Of a stretch of 64,000 nucleotides of DNA, positions 30,362 through 39,339 are shown piece by piece. Origin of the DNA: an uncultured Sporosarcina sp. (lineage in GTDB: Bacteria > Bacillota > Bacilli > Bacillales_A > Planococcaceae); NCBI GenBank assembly GCA_948469885.1, contig CAOKMT010000006.1, forward strand, positions 41,643 to 105,642. The letters run 5' to 3'. The notes below the pieces were generated by a model. It searched no databases and was not told the DNA's origin. It saw only the letters and a program-made list of their open reading frames with translations. A program made the translations under genes and the position numbers. The first letter of the stretch is position 1. Each line of letters begins with the position of its first letter.

Positions 30362-31211
30362 ACGAATTTACGAGGCCCAACAACGGGCTTTTTCTTTATT
30401 GGAAAAGAAAGGTTTGGATCCGGGTGCTGCGCGCATCGTTATGGAATATGTGACGGGGAAGTCTGGGGCTTCTTTGCTTGCGGATATGCGGGAACGATTG
30501 ACGACGGAAGAACACAGCCGTTACTGGGATAAAATTGCCGAATTGCAAAATGGAAAACCGGTTCAATACGTAACCGGAACAGAAAGTTTTTACGGCCGCT
30601 CTTTTATCGTCAACGAGCACGTACTCATCCCGCGTCCTGAAACAGAAGAACTGGTTCAGGGGGCGATGGAACGATGCCGCCATATGTTCCGAGACCGAGA
30701 CGAAATTTCGGTCGCCGATATCGGCACAGGCAGTGGTGCCATCGCTATCACGTTTAAAAAAGAATGGCCGCGCGCCGATGTGACCGCAACAGATATTAGT
30801 TCGGCGGCACTTTCGGTCGCTGAATCCAACGCCGCCCAACAGGGAGCGGCTGTCACATTTAGAGAAGGTGATTTGACAGCGCCGATTTCCGATACGACGT
30901 GGGATGTCGTTTTGTCCAACCCGCCTTACATCGCTCACGAGGAAGCGACGCTGATGTCTAGAACTGTGTTGGATTTCGAGCCACAACAGGCGTTGTTTGC
31001 CGAAGAAGATGGCCTCTATTGTTACCGAAAGCTTGCGGAAAACCTTCCACATCTTATGAACAAACCTGGACTTATCGGTGTGGAAATTGGATATGCACAA
31101 GGCCCGGCTGTGCACAAATTGTTCGCAGATGCGTTCCCAGAGGCTTTTGTTGAAATCGTGAAAGATATAAACGGAAAAGATCGAATACTATTTTGCGAGA
31201 TTCGTGAATAA
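30348..31211 (+). CDS. prmC: Release-factor glutamine methyltransferase
   Basis: 287 residues. N-terminal helical substrate domain, then a Rossmann methyltransferase with [10 protein letters not shown] (SAM binding) and the catalytic NPPY in [27 protein letters not shown] is the family linker motif. It N5-methylates the GGQ Gln of release factors. It overlaps prfA by 14 bases, so translation is coupled. Start at 30348 fits a GGAAAG site; ATG 30354 is the alternative. Confidence 0.93.
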   Translation: MLMTERIYEAQQRAFSLLEKKGLDPGAARIVMEYVTGKSGASLLADMRERLTTEEHSRYWDKIAELQNGKPVQYVTGTESFYGRSFIVNEHVLIPRPETEELVQGAMERCRHMFRDRDEISVADIGTGSGAIAITFKKEWPRADVTATDISSAALSVAESNAAQQGAAVTFREGDLTAPISDTTWDVVLSNPPYIAHEEATLMSRTVLDFEPQQALFAEEDGLYCYRKLAENLPHLMNKPGLIGVEIGYAQGPAVHKLFADAFPEAFVEIVKDINGKDRILFCEIRE

Positions 31212-31254
31212 AAACACTCTCCCTCGGAAAGGATGTTTGTAAGGAGGGATAGAG

Positions 31255-31812
31255 ATGTTACAAGACTATGAAATTATAAGAACAAAACAAAAGACCGGTA
31301 AATGGTTGCCATATATTGAATTCGTACTCATTTTGATCATCCTTCAATCCGCGGTGGCTTTGTTCACCGCAGGGCCTACTGAGGAGACATCCATTCGTTT
31401 CCGTCTTCTCGCTCACTCAAATACAGCAGCCGATCAAGCGGTGAAAACCGAGATCCAACGTGAAATAGAGCCGCTCATCCAACAAGCGGTAACAACATCG
31501 AAAACTGTGGATGAATTAGGGGATAACCTGGAAGCATTGGAAGAAACGATTATGGACATTGCCAATACTATCGCTAAAGACGTTCCTGTAACATTGGAAA
31601 GGACAGATGCCCTTTTTCCACCGAAACGTTCGGGGTTTGTCGTTCATCCACAAGCAGCGTACGATGCGTATATATTAACAATAGGTAGTGGGCGTGGGGA
31701 TAACTGGTGGTGCTCGCTCTTCCCGAAAGTCTGTTTTCCAGATAAGCAGGAGGATTCTGAAGAAAAAGTAACATTTTTCGTTTGGGAATGGCTGAAAGGT
31801 TTATTTTCTTAA
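31255..31812 (+). CDS. spoIIR: Stage II sporulation protein R
   Basis: 185 residues. One N-terminal membrane/signal segment (YIEFVLILIILQSAVALF), then the SpoIIR motifs RFRLLAHSN and GRGDNWWCSLFPKVCF. SpoIIR is made in the forespore under SigF and secreted to trigger SpoIIGA, which activates pro-SigE in the mother cell. AGGAGGGATAGAG precedes ATG 31255. No clear SigF promoter was identified upstream. Confidence 0.92.
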   Translation: MLQDYEIIRTKQKTGKWLPYIEFVLILIILQSAVALFTAGPTEETSIRFRLLAHSNTAADQAVKTEIQREIEPLIQQAVTTSKTVDELGDNLEALEETIMDIANTIAKDVPVTLERTDALFPPKRSGFVVHPQAAYDAYILTIGSGRGDNWWCSLFPKVCFPDKQEDSEEKVTFFVWEWLKGLFS

Positions 31813-31815
31813 AGT

Positions 31816-31913
31816 TGTGAACAATTACTTGTTGATAACCCTGTTATTTTGTGGATAAGGGAGGTTTTATCTGTGGAAACAATAATGATTTCAGTGGATA
31901 ATTTTATGGATAA
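31816..31913 (+). promoter_or_regulatory. DnaA-box cluster between spoIIR and ywlC
   Basis: Five same-orientation 9-mers match TGTGGATAA (complement of TTATCCACA): TGTGAACAA 31816, TGTTGATAA 31830, TGTGGATAA 31850 (perfect), AGTGGATAA 31893 and TATGGATAA 31905. The last two lie inside the ywlC frame. From memory, B. subtilis ywlC is among genes bound and controlled by DnaA, so the cluster looks conserved. Confidence 0.65.
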
Positions 31914-32904
31914 AGAAAAAACATATGCACAAGCTGTGGATATTTTGAAAAGTGAAGACGTTGTCGCTTTTCCGACAGAAACTGTTTATGGCTTAGGTGC
32001 CATTGCGACGAACGAGAGAGCGGTTCAAAAAATATTCGAGGCGAAAGGGAGGCCTTCCGACAATCCCTTGATCGTACATATAGGCACGCAAGAGGAAGTT
32101 GCATACTATGCGGAGGAGATTACGGCGGCGGCTAAAAAGTTGATGGGTGCGTTTTGGCCGGGACCGCTAACACTCGTCTTTCGACAGAAGCGGGGCCACA
32201 TCGCGCCAAACGTCACGCCAGGCGTTGATACAGTCGGAATTCGGATGCCGGATCACCCGGTCGCCCTCAATCTTTTGCGTCAGCTAAAAGAACCGCTTGC
32301 TGCCCCAAGCGCCAATCGAAGTGGAAAACCAAGCCCGACGGAAGCGCAGCATGTCAAAAAAGATCTTGACGGACGGATCCCGCTTATCTTGGATGGTGGT
32401 CGGACCGGTGTCGGACTCGAATCGACCGTTATCGATATGACGACTGAACCACCGACGATTTTAAGGCCGGGCGGTGTAACAAAAGAAATGATCGAAGGCG
32501 TGATTGGACCGGTGACAGCGTCCGATTCACAGGGGAATAAGGAAAGTGTCCCGCGTTCTCCAGGGATGAAATATACTCATTATGCGCCGGAAGCACCGCT
32601 TTATATGATTGAGCCAGACGCAGGGAAGATTGACAAGGCGATACAGACACTGCACAATGATGGACAACAAGTGGCGGTGATTGGACCAGATGAACTACAC
32701 AATACACGTGCTGACTGGTATTTCGCGATTGGTGCACGCAACGATACCGAAACGATGGCAACGAATTTGTATCATGCGCTCAGACGATGTGATGATACGG
32801 AATCGACAATCATTCTTGCCGTGGAAACAGATTTGGCAGGTGTCGGTACCGCATTTATGAACCGATTGTCCAAAGCGGCTGACGGTAAACGTTACACAGA
32901 CTGA
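31873..32904 (+). CDS. ywlC: L-threonylcarbamoyladenylate synthase (Sua5/YwlC)
   Basis: 343 residues: a YrdC domain (ETVYGLGAIATNERAV, AKGRPSDNPLIVHI, ANRSGKPSPT) with a C-terminal Sua5 domain beginning after SPGMKYTHYAPEAPLY. It makes threonylcarbamoyl-AMP from Thr, bicarbonate and ATP for the t6A37 modification of ANN-decoding tRNAs. GGGAGG is eight bases before GTG 31873, chosen over GTG 31849 and ATG 31885. DnaA boxes overlap its promoter and first codons, suggesting coupling to replication initiation. Confidence 0.92.
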   Translation: METIMISVDNFMDKEKTYAQAVDILKSEDVVAFPTETVYGLGAIATNERAVQKIFEAKGRPSDNPLIVHIGTQEEVAYYAEEITAAAKKLMGAFWPGPLTLVFRQKRGHIAPNVTPGVDTVGIRMPDHPVALNLLRQLKEPLAAPSANRSGKPSPTEAQHVKKDLDGRIPLILDGGRTGVGLESTVIDMTTEPPTILRPGGVTKEMIEGVIGPVTASDSQGNKESVPRSPGMKYTHYAPEAPLYMIEPDAGKIDKAIQTLHNDGQQVAVIGPDELHNTRADWYFAIGARNDTETMATNLYHALRRCDDTESTIILAVETDLAGVGTAFMNRLSKAADGKRYTD

Positions 32905-32921
32905 TTTGAATAGAAGAAATG

Positions 32922-32956
32922 CTCCCCGCATATCATTCCAGAAGGGATGTGGGGAG
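32922..32956 (+). promoter_or_regulatory. Hairpin masking the mntP-like ribosome site
   Basis: CTCCCCGCAT (32922-32931) pairs with ATGTGGGGAG (32947-32956): ten pairs, one G-U. The right arm contains most of the GGGGAGG ribosome site for TTG 32965, so the folded RNA would hide it. Confidence 0.55.
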
Positions 32957-32964
32957 GTCTTACG

Positions 32965-33468
32965 TTGGAAGAGTTGTTGGTGGCTGGCATTACAACGCTT
33001 GATATTGTTGTTGTCTATGCGCTTTTGCATGTCAAGAAAAAGAAATTCACGCTCATTTTTTGGACAGTCTTTCTCAATGTGCTACTACCGTATCTCGGTT
33101 TTTTGACAGGAGAAATGTCATCGCTTCTTTTCACAGGCTGGAGTACGTTGTTGTCGAGTGTGCTACTCGGATTGATCGGCTTACATATGTTATTGTTTGA
33201 AGAGGATGACAAATCATTACCGGAACAGTTTCATCCTGCGCTCATTGCGCTTGCGGTCAGTATAGATGCTTTTTCGATAAGTGTTTCTTTTGGTATGCTG
33301 CATATGAACAAACTTCTTTTCATCACAGCATCAGGTTTGTTTGCGCTCGTGTTATCTTATGTAGCGCTATCCTATAAAAAGTTTCTTAAAGTGAAAGATG
33401 GCAAAGTGCTTAGACGTATCGCGGGATTGGCGCTTATTTGTATCGCCGTTTTATCGTGGTTACATTAG
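32965..33468 (+). CDS. mntP: MntP/YtaF-like manganese efflux membrane protein, divergent
   Basis: 167 residues, six predicted spans in two halves. The second half has the family motif ALAVSIDAFSISVSFGM; in the first half the usual DAFAVS is reduced to TTLDIVVVYALL, keeping only an Asp, so transport chemistry may differ. Position between ywlC and ywlE matches B. subtilis mntP (ywlD). Start is TTG 32965, eight bases after GGGGAGG; ATG 32947 would lie inside the hairpin arm. An SD-masking hairpin suggests translational control; it does not resemble the yybP-ykoY manganese riboswitch to my eye. Confidence 0.65.
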   Translation: MEELLVAGITTLDIVVVYALLHVKKKKFTLIFWTVFLNVLLPYLGFLTGEMSSLLFTGWSTLLSSVLLGLIGLHMLLFEEDDKSLPEQFHPALIALAVSIDAFSISVSFGMLHMNKLLFITASGLFALVLSYVALSYKKFLKVKDGKVLRRIAGLALICIAVLSWLH

Positions 33469-33524
33469 GATGGCTTTCTTAGTATTGAATGTAAGTAAAT
33501 GGCTTACTGTAAAGGGTGATGTTG

Positions 33525-33962
33525 ATGAACATATATTTGATCTGTACGGGAAATACTTGTAGAAGTCCGATGGCTGAAGCAATTTTACGTACGAAAAAAA
33601 TAGACGGTTTAGCAGTTCGTTCAGCCGGCATTCATGCGATGGACGGTTATCCAATTGCGAGCCATGCGAAGACGCTTATTGAAGAAGCGAACTTGCCTTA
33701 TACAGCGCATTCCAGAGCGCTTTCATTAGAAGACGTCAATTGGGCGCAGCTGATATTCACGATGACCGAGACGCATAAGCAAATGCTTCTTCATACTTTC
33801 CCGATGGCGGAAAATAAAATTTTCACATTAAAGGAATTTGTGCAACCCGAATCTTCTCCAGATGTCCATGATCCATTCGGCGGAAATTTGGAGACATATC
33901 GGCACACATTCGACGAACTAGCGGCTCTTATGGATATGCTCGAGCAAAAATTGAAGGATTAA
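33525..33962 (+). CDS. ywlE: Protein-arginine phosphatase
   Basis: 145 residues, low-molecular-weight tyrosine phosphatase fold. P-loop CTGNTCRS at residues 7-14 with Cys7, Thr11 and Arg13; Thr11 is the residue that selects phospho-arginine in B. subtilis YwlE. General-acid Asp lies in VHDPFGGN. It reverses McsB arginine phosphorylation, affecting CtsR and Clp proteolysis. AAAGGGTG six bases before ATG 33525 fixes the start. Confidence 0.92.
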   Translation: MNIYLICTGNTCRSPMAEAILRTKKIDGLAVRSAGIHAMDGYPIASHAKTLIEEANLPYTAHSRALSLEDVNWAQLIFTMTETHKQMLLHTFPMAENKIFTLKEFVQPESSPDVHDPFGGNLETYRHTFDELAALMDMLEQKLKD

Positions 33963-34004
33963 TTCCGAAATACCAGTGCTGCCAAAATTCGCGAAAGGAT
34001 ACGA

Positions 34005-34095
34005 ATGATGTCAGTGCCTGGCACCCTCACTGCATTTTGGCAATTTCCGTTGATTGGAGCGCTAGGCGGCAATACCCGCGGAAAGCAAAAGTACT
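34005..34095 (+). repeat. Dispersed TTGATTGGAGCG-type repeat, copy 1, and small hairpin
   Basis: CAGTG/CACTG hairpin (34012-34032) is followed by GTTGATTGGAGCGCTAGGCG and ACCCGCGGAAAGC, a form common in Bacillales intergenic DNA. A related copy begins at 48940. It fills the ywlE-rpiB gap. Confidence 0.45.
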
Positions 34096-34185
34096 TTTTT
34101 AGTCCCTTTTTTATTAGGGGCTATGTTTTTTTATCCGAATGATGGTAGAATAAACAATGAATATAATTAAGAAATGGGGCAAATC

Positions 34186-34623
34186 ATGAAAATTGCAATT
34201 TCTTCCGACCATGGAGGCAATCAGCTTCGTCAGGAAATCACTCAGCTACTATCCGAACGTGGGATTGAATTTGAAGACTTTGGACCAACGACTGATGATT
34301 CGGTCGATTACCCTGATTTCGCTTCACCCGTTTGTCAAGGTGTCGCTGAAGGAAAGTTCGATCGCGGCATCCTCATTTGTGGGACAGGCATCGGCATGTC
34401 GATCGCTGCCAATAAAGTGAAAGGGATCCGTTGTGCACTTGTTCATGATCTGTTTAGCGCAAAAGCGACACGCGAACATAATGACACGAACGTGCTTGCA
34501 ATGGGAGAACGCGTCATTGGACCGGGGCTTGCAAGAGAAATTGTGGCAACATGGCTAGATACATCATTTGAAGGCGGGCGGCATGAACGACGCATTTCAA
34601 AATTGATGGACCTTGAAAAATGA
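34186..34623 (+). CDS. rpiB: Ribose-5-phosphate isomerase B
   Basis: 145 residues. SSDHGGNQLR at the N terminus, SVDYPDFA, and the catalytic-Cys loop CGTGIGMSIAANK. Interconverts ribose-5-phosphate and ribulose-5-phosphate; some relatives act on allose phosphate. ATG 34186 gives the family N terminus MKIAISSDHGG; the ribosome site GGGGC is weak, and an ATG at 34174 is in frame. Corresponds to B. subtilis ywlF. Confidence 0.93.
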   Translation: MKIAISSDHGGNQLRQEITQLLSERGIEFEDFGPTTDDSVDYPDFASPVCQGVAEGKFDRGILICGTGIGMSIAANKVKGIRCALVHDLFSAKATREHNDTNVLAMGERVIGPGLAREIVATWLDTSFEGGRHERRISKLMDLEK

Positions 34624-34644
34624 AACAGTAGGAGGCGGAGAACA

Positions 34645-35190
34645 ATGGATGCCTTACACCTGTGGAAACTTCAAATGGAAGAATTATTATCCGAAATGGC
34701 CGAGCAAACACGTTTTGAACCGGGCAGTCTGTTCGTTGTCGGTTGTTCAACTTCCGAAGTGGCAGGAAAAAGAATCGGAACTGCTGGCGTATTCGAAGTC
34801 GGTGAAGCACTTTTCGAACCGCTCAAAAAGTTTGCCGACCAATATGGGCTTTATCTTGCGTTTCAAGGATGCGAGCATATAAACAGAGCACTGACATTGG
34901 AGCGTCAAGCGGCACAGAAATACAATCTTGCGCCTGTCACAGTCATTCCGACGACGCAGGCGGGTGGTTCTATGTCTGCCTATGCCCATGAACACCTAGC
35001 AGACGCAGTCGTCGTGGAACACATTCAAGCGCATGCCGGCATCGACATTGGTCAAACATTGATCGGCATGCACTTAAAACCTGTGGCTGTTCCGCTTCGG
35101 ACATCGATTCAACAAATTGGAGAAGCGATCGTCACAGTCGCCACAACCCGTCCGAAATTAATCGGGGGCGCACGCGCAATATATGAATGA
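34645..35190 (+). CDS. ywlG: UPF0340/TIGR01440 protein YwlG
   Basis: 181 residues. Conserved stretches FVVGCSTSEVAGKRIGTAG, FQGCEHINRALTLER and VPLRTSIQQIGEA define this small Bacillota family with no established biochemical role. It starts 21 bases after rpiB behind AGGAGGCGG, and glyA follows 45 bases later, the same order as in B. subtilis. Confidence 0.9.
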   Translation: MDALHLWKLQMEELLSEMAEQTRFEPGSLFVVGCSTSEVAGKRIGTAGVFEVGEALFEPLKKFADQYGLYLAFQGCEHINRALTLERQAAQKYNLAPVTVIPTTQAGGSMSAYAHEHLADAVVVEHIQAHAGIDIGQTLIGMHLKPVAVPLRTSIQQIGEAIVTVATTRPKLIGGARAIYE

Positions 35191-35235
35191 CGTAGCCTTG
35201 TACACGAACTTATAAAGAAATGGGGAGAATACAAC

Positions 35236-36504
35236 ATGTTACTGAACACTCAAAAACTGTCAGCGAAAATCGAAAAAATCCAACAAGAAGACGAACAAAT
35301 TTACGAAGCATTGGTGGCAGAAAAAAAACGCCAACAAACGAATATCGAATTGATCGCATCAGAAAACTTTGTCACAGAGGCAGTGATGGAAGCACAAGGT
35401 TCTGTTTTGACGAACAAGTACGCGGAAGGTTATCCGGGCAAACGTTATTACGGCGGCTGTGAACATGTGGATGTCGTGGAAGATGCGGCGCGCGACCGTT
35501 TGAAAGAGATTTTCGGTGGAGATCATGTCAACGTTCAACCACACTCTGGAGCTCAAGCGAATATGGCTGTTTATTTCACAGCACTTAAACCGGGGGATAC
35601 GGTACTCGGCATGGATCTTTCGCATGGGGGTCACTTGACGCACGGAAGTCCGGTTAACTTCTCTGGTCAGTTGTACAACTTTGTCGATTACGGTGTCAGC
35701 AAAGAAGACGGATATATCGATTATGACGTTGTACGTGAAAAAGCATTAGAACACAAACCGAAAATGATCGTAGCAGGTGCAAGTGCGTACCCACGTGAAA
35801 TCGATTTTGCGAAATTCCGTGAAATTGCGGACGAAGTAGGTGCATACTTATTCGTGGATATGGCACATATCGCCGGGTTGGTAGCAGTAGGCGAACATCC
35901 GAACCCAGTACCACATGCACATTTCGTCACTTCAACGACGCATAAAACATTACGCGGCCCACGTGGTGGAATTATCATTTGTAAAGAAGAATTCGCAAAA
36001 GCGATCGACAAATCCGTTTTCCCTGGTGTACAAGGCGGTCCGCTCATGCACGTTATTGCAGCAAAAGCAGTTGCTTTCGGAGAAGCGCTTAAGCCAGAAT
36101 TCAAAACGCATATCCAACAAGTGAAGAAAAACGCAGCGGCATTTGCGGAAGCGTTGCAAGCAGAAGGTGTAGAAGTCGTGTCAGGTGGAACGGACAACCA
36201 TTTAGTCCTTGTTAATGTCGCTTCACTTGGTGTGACAGGAAAAGCTGCAGAAGCAGCGTTGGATGAAGTTCATATTACAGTGAATAAAAACTCCATCCCG
36301 TTCGATACAGCAAGCATGTTCGTGACATCTGGTATCCGTATCGGTACGCCAGCAGTGACGACGAGAGGCTTCAAAGAAGAAGAGATGAAGGAAGTCGCAT
36401 CCATTATCGCGTCGGTATTGAAAAACATCGACGATGAGAACGTGAAAAAAGAAGCGGCGGACCGCGTCAAAGCATTGACGGACAAGTTCCCACTATACGA
36501 ATAA
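35236..36504 (+). CDS. glyA: Serine hydroxymethyltransferase
   Basis: 422 residues, PLP enzyme converting serine and tetrahydrofolate to glycine and methylene-tetrahydrofolate. Hallmarks: [46 protein letters not shown] and the PLP Lys in [23 protein letters not shown] site precedes ATG 35236. No T-box or glycine riboswitch is visible in the short upstream gap, so it is probably read through from ywlG or its own promoter. Confidence 0.96.
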   Translation: MLLNTQKLSAKIEKIQQEDEQIYEALVAEKKRQQTNIELIASENFVTEAVMEAQGSVLTNKYAEGYPGKRYYGGCEHVDVVEDAARDRLKEIFGGDHVNVQPHSGAQANMAVYFTALKPGDTVLGMDLSHGGHLTHGSPVNFSGQLYNFVDYGVSKEDGYIDYDVVREKALEHKPKMIVAGASAYPREIDFAKFREIADEVGAYLFVDMAHIAGLVAVGEHPNPVPHAHFVTSTTHKTLRGPRGGIIICKEEFAKAIDKSVFPGVQGGPLMHVIAAKAVAFGEALKPEFKTHIQQVKKNAAAFAEALQAEGVEVVSGGTDNHLVLVNVASLGVTGKAAEAALDEVHITVNKNSIPFDTASMFVTSGIRIGTPAVTTRGFKEEEMKEVASIIASVLKNIDDENVKKEAADRVKALTDKFPLYE

Positions 36505-36524
36505 AAGATCATGCAATACAGCCG

Positions 36525-36562
36525 AAGCCACTTCCTTTTGTACAGGGAAGTGGCTTTGGTGT
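36525..36562 (+). terminator. Intrinsic terminator after glyA
   Basis: AAGCCACTTCC pairs with GGAAGTGGCTT; TTGGTGTTTT follows. The 21-base periodic array starts two bases later. Confidence 0.8.
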
Positions 36563-36563
36563 T

Positions 36564-36822
36564 TTAGGCGTATGGCGGGAGTTATTGGGCGCAGGGGCTT
36601 CATCATTAGGCGTGTAGCGGGGTTTATTGGGCGCGAAGGCTTCGTCATTAGGCGCATGGCGGGAGTTATTGGGCGCGGTGGCTTTATCATTAGGCGTGTT
36701 GCGGGGGTTATTGGGCGCGGGGGCTTCGTCATTAGGCGCATGGCGGGGTTTATTAGGCGCGGGAGCCGCATCATTAGGCGCAGCAAGGGGTTTATTAATT
36801 GCAAACTCACATGCTTTAGGCG
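36564..36822 (+). repeat. 21-base periodic array 1 (TTAGGCG/TTGGGCG)
   Basis: Motif starts at 36564, 36585, 36606, 36627, 36648, 36669, 36690, 36711, 36732, 36753, 36774, (36795, decayed) and 36816: 13 positions exactly 21 bases apart. TTAGGCG and TTGGGCG alternate for the first nine, giving a 42-base higher-order unit. The 14 bases between are G-rich and vary. Open frames through it on both strands (14-residue repeats) look like by-products of the period. It fills the glyA-upp gap. Confidence 0.9.
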
Positions 36823-36940
36823 CCGGCGGTAGGCAGTTTGAAGGACTGCATTTTAGTCAATATTCTGCTTAATTTCGACCTGATTCGGGAACTCTTTTGA
36901 ATAGATAGCATCTCAAGTGTCGAAATGGGTTCTCTTCTGC

Positions 36941-36946
36941 TATACT
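36941..36946 (+). promoter_or_regulatory. Extended -10 promoter for upp
   Basis: TGCTATACT at 36938-36946 is an extended -10; the -35 region (TGTCGA) is poor. Confidence 0.45.
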
Positions 36947-36977
36947 AAACTGGACATTCTAAAAGGAGCGAATTTGC

Positions 36978-37607
36978 ATGCCAAAAATACACGTTTTAGA
37001 CCACCCGTTGATCCAACATAAAGTCACTTACATACGGGATATCAATACAGGAACGAAAGAATTCCGTGAACTCGTCGATGAAGTGGCAACACTCATGGCT
37101 TATGAGATTACACGCAACTTGCCGCTGACACAAAAGGAAATTGAAACACCGATCGGAAAAGGGATGTCCGGCGTCTTGGCAGGAAAAAAACTTGGGATCG
37201 TCCCGATTTTACGTGCAGGACTCGGTATGGTTGAAGGTATTTTGAACTTGATCCCTGCGGCAAAAGTCGGCCATGTCGGCTTATACCGTGATCCCGAAAC
37301 ACTTCAACCTGTTGAATATTATGTAAAACTTCCATCAGACGTATCGGAACGGGAGCTGATCCTCGTCGATCCGATGCTCGCGACAGGCGGTTCTGCGATT
37401 GATGCAGTCCATGCATTGAAAAAACGCGGTGCGAAAAACATCCGGTTCATGTGCTTGATTGCTGCGCCAGAAGGTGTCAAAGCGATGACAGACGCGCACC
37501 CGGATGTTGACATATACACGGCGGCGCTTGACGAAAAGCTCGACGAAAAAGGTTATATCATCCCTGGTCTTGGCGATGCAGGCGACAGACTTTTTGGAAC
37601 GAAATGA
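36978..37607 (+). CDS. upp: Uracil phosphoribosyltransferase
   Basis: 209 residues. Converts uracil and PRPP to UMP. PRPP-binding loop [21 protein letters not shown] and uracil-site C-terminal segment [18 protein letters not shown] are present; [12 protein letters not shown] is the family motif. AAAAGGAGCG precedes ATG 36978. UMP from this enzyme feeds UTP, the substrate of PyrG. Confidence 0.96.
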   Translation: MPKIHVLDHPLIQHKVTYIRDINTGTKEFRELVDEVATLMAYEITRNLPLTQKEIETPIGKGMSGVLAGKKLGIVPILRAGLGMVEGILNLIPAAKVGHVGLYRDPETLQPVEYYVKLPSDVSERELILVDPMLATGGSAIDAVHALKKRGAKNIRFMCLIAAPEGVKAMTDAHPDVDIYTAALDEKLDEKGYIIPGLGDAGDRLFGTK

Positions 37608-37628
37608 CTCGGAAGGCGTGAATAGATA

Positions 37629-38744
37629 TTGACAAAAAAGAAAGTAATGACGATTTTTGGGACGAGGCCGGAAGCGATCAAAATGGCGCCGCTCGTTCTT
37701 GAACTTCAGAAGCATGAAGATGAAATCGAATCGATTGTGACAGTGACAGCACAACACCGTGAAATGCTTGATCAAGTACTCGACACGTTTCAAATCACAC
37801 CCGATTACGACTTGAATATTATGAAAGACCGTCAGACGCTCGTCGACGTGGCAACGCGTGGACTGGAAGGGCTCGATCGCATCATGAAAGAGGCACAACC
37901 TGATATCGTCCTTGTGCATGGTGATACAGCGACGACATTCATCGGCAGTCTCGCGGCATTTTACAATAAAATTGCGGTTGGTCATGTTGAAGCGGGTCTT
38001 CGTACGTGGGACAAATATTCCCCGTACCCGGAAGAAATGAACCGGCAACTGACAGGCGTTATTGCAGATCTTCATTTTTCGCCGACAGAAAAATCGGCAC
38101 AAAACTTATTAAATGAAGGCAAGTCGGAAAAGGATATTTACATTACAGGGAATACGGCAATTGATGCGTTACAAACGACAGTTCGGGAAAATTATTCACA
38201 CCCTGTCTTAGAAAAACTAGGGACAGACAAACTGATTTTATTAACAGCGCATCGTCGGGAAAATTTAGGTGAACCGATGCGGAATATGTTCCGGGCGATT
38301 AATCGGTTGCTTGAGAAACATGAAGATATTCAAGTCGTCTATCCAATCCACATGAACCCGGTCGTGCGGGAAATTGCCGATGAAATTCTCGGTGCGAATG
38401 AACGCGTTCAACTGATCGAACCGCTTGAAGTGGTAGACTTCCATAACTTTGCTGCTGCCGCTCATATCATCTTGACTGACTCCGGCGGAATTCAAGAAGA
38501 AGCGCCTTCGCTTGGAAAACCAGTGATCGTGCTTCGTGACACGACGGAGCGTCCGGAAGGGATTGACGCGGGCACATTAAAGCTTGCTGGCACGGATGAA
38601 GAGACGATCTTCTCCTTGACGGACGAGTTGTTGACAGACGACGAAGCCTACAAAAAAATGGCGCAAGCATCTAATCCGTATGGCGACGGCCATGCTTCTG
38701 AACGGATTGTCGAAGCGTTGAAGAAGTACTTTTCTTCATTGTAA
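37629..38744 (+). CDS. mnaA: UDP-N-acetylglucosamine 2-epimerase
   Basis: 371 residues, non-hydrolysing epimerase that gives UDP-ManNAc for teichoic acid linkage units. GTRPEAIKMAPLVLEL, HGDTATTF, EAGLRTWDKYSPYPEEMNR, HRREN and DSGGIQEEAPSLGKP are diagnostic. TTG 37629 gives MTKKKVMTIFGTRPE, lining up with B. subtilis MnaA; GGAAGGCG is upstream. ATG 37647 would remove part of the first strand. Confidence 0.94.
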   Translation: MTKKKVMTIFGTRPEAIKMAPLVLELQKHEDEIESIVTVTAQHREMLDQVLDTFQITPDYDLNIMKDRQTLVDVATRGLEGLDRIMKEAQPDIVLVHGDTATTFIGSLAAFYNKIAVGHVEAGLRTWDKYSPYPEEMNRQLTGVIADLHFSPTEKSAQNLLNEGKSEKDIYITGNTAIDALQTTVRENYSHPVLEKLGTDKLILLTAHRRENLGEPMRNMFRAINRLLEKHEDIQVVYPIHMNPVVREIADEILGANERVQLIEPLEVVDFHNFAAAAHIILTDSGGIQEEAPSLGKPVIVLRDTTERPEGIDAGTLKLAGTDEETIFSLTDELLTDDEAYKKMAQASNPYGDGHASERIVEALKKYFSSL

Positions 38745-38777
38745 AACTTAACGAATCGGTCTAGTTTTAGGCTGTAC

Positions 38778-38843
38778 AGGTATCCGGTACTGACACTACT
38801 CGCGTCATTCAGCGAATTGCGGCAGTACCGGGTACCTTTTTTA
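38778..38843 (+). terminator. Intrinsic terminator after mnaA
   Basis: AGGTATCCGGTACTG pairs with CAGTACCGGGTACCT around a roughly 35-base loop, followed by TTTTTTA. Confidence 0.8.
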
Positions 38844-38852
38844 TACGGGAAG

Positions 38853-38921
38853 AATTGGGGACGGATCGAAGAGTATGGAGCGTACGAACTGAAATAGGAG
38901 CGCGGTTAAATTTATTGGGCG
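38853..38921 (+). repeat. Possible decayed periodic array after mnaA
   Basis: AATTGGGGACG, TATGGAGCG, ATAGGAGCG and ATTGGGCG end at 38863, 38882, 38902 and 38921, steps of 19-20 bases. The last equals the array 1 motif and the set starts about 10 bases after a terminator. Weak on its own. Confidence 0.35.
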
Positions 38922-39123
38922 TCGAAACGGATGCGTACAGAGCGGTTTCATTGATTTCTAAAATGGCTTAATTTAGAAGGACAATCGGTTTCCGAATGTC
39001 GGCGAAATATATTGGATAATGTATAAAATTGCAAGTAACCGCTTACACTAATAGACATTGCAATCCAATTTTGTCCGATGTTTGACAAATGAAGGAGTAT
39101 GTGAAAGATTTCACGGGATTCAA

Positions 39124-39152
39124 TTGACATCATTTTTAGCCTACTGTATGAT
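39124..39152 (+). promoter_or_regulatory. SigA promoter of the atp operon
   Basis: TTGACA (39124-39129), 17-base spacer, TATGAT (39147-39152). It predicts a leader of about 305 bases before atpI. No other feature was seen between 38922 and 39123. Confidence 0.7.
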
Positions 39153-39339
39153 TACAAAGGGTAAGAATGATAGGTGTTTCAGACATACGGAACTTTAATT
39201 ATTGATTGTGTGAGGCAAAATTTCTATCATCCTTTCACTGAACAGCAGACACGTAAAAGGCATGTTTCGACATGATTTTCATTAAGAAACGGCTTCTTTT
39301 TCGGGTCCATCGTTCACGGCGAATCATTCGCACTTAACA

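Noticed and set aside
30396-31115. Minus-strand 239-residue frame
   Set aside because: Antisense shadow of prmC, Arg/Phe/Cys-rich, no recognisable motif.
32905-32964. yybP-ykoY manganese riboswitch before mntP
   Set aside because: The 60-base gap is too short and lacks the expected two-loop core; only a simple SD-masking hairpin is seen.
36564-36822. CRISPR interpretation of the periodic arrays
   Set aside because: Conserved part is only 7-9 bases with 12-14 base gaps that are themselves related; no cas genes are near. CRISPR repeats are 23 bases or longer with unique spacers of about 30.
36493-36832. Repeat-protein frames on both strands across array 1
   Set aside because: A 21-base period keeps frames open and creates 7- or 14-residue repeats automatically; starts lack ribosome sites and one frame overlaps the glyA end.
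37335-38102. Minus-strand 255-residue frame
   Set aside because: Lies antisense to upp and mnaA, composition is Arg/His/Cys-rich as expected from a shadow, and both sense genes are certain.
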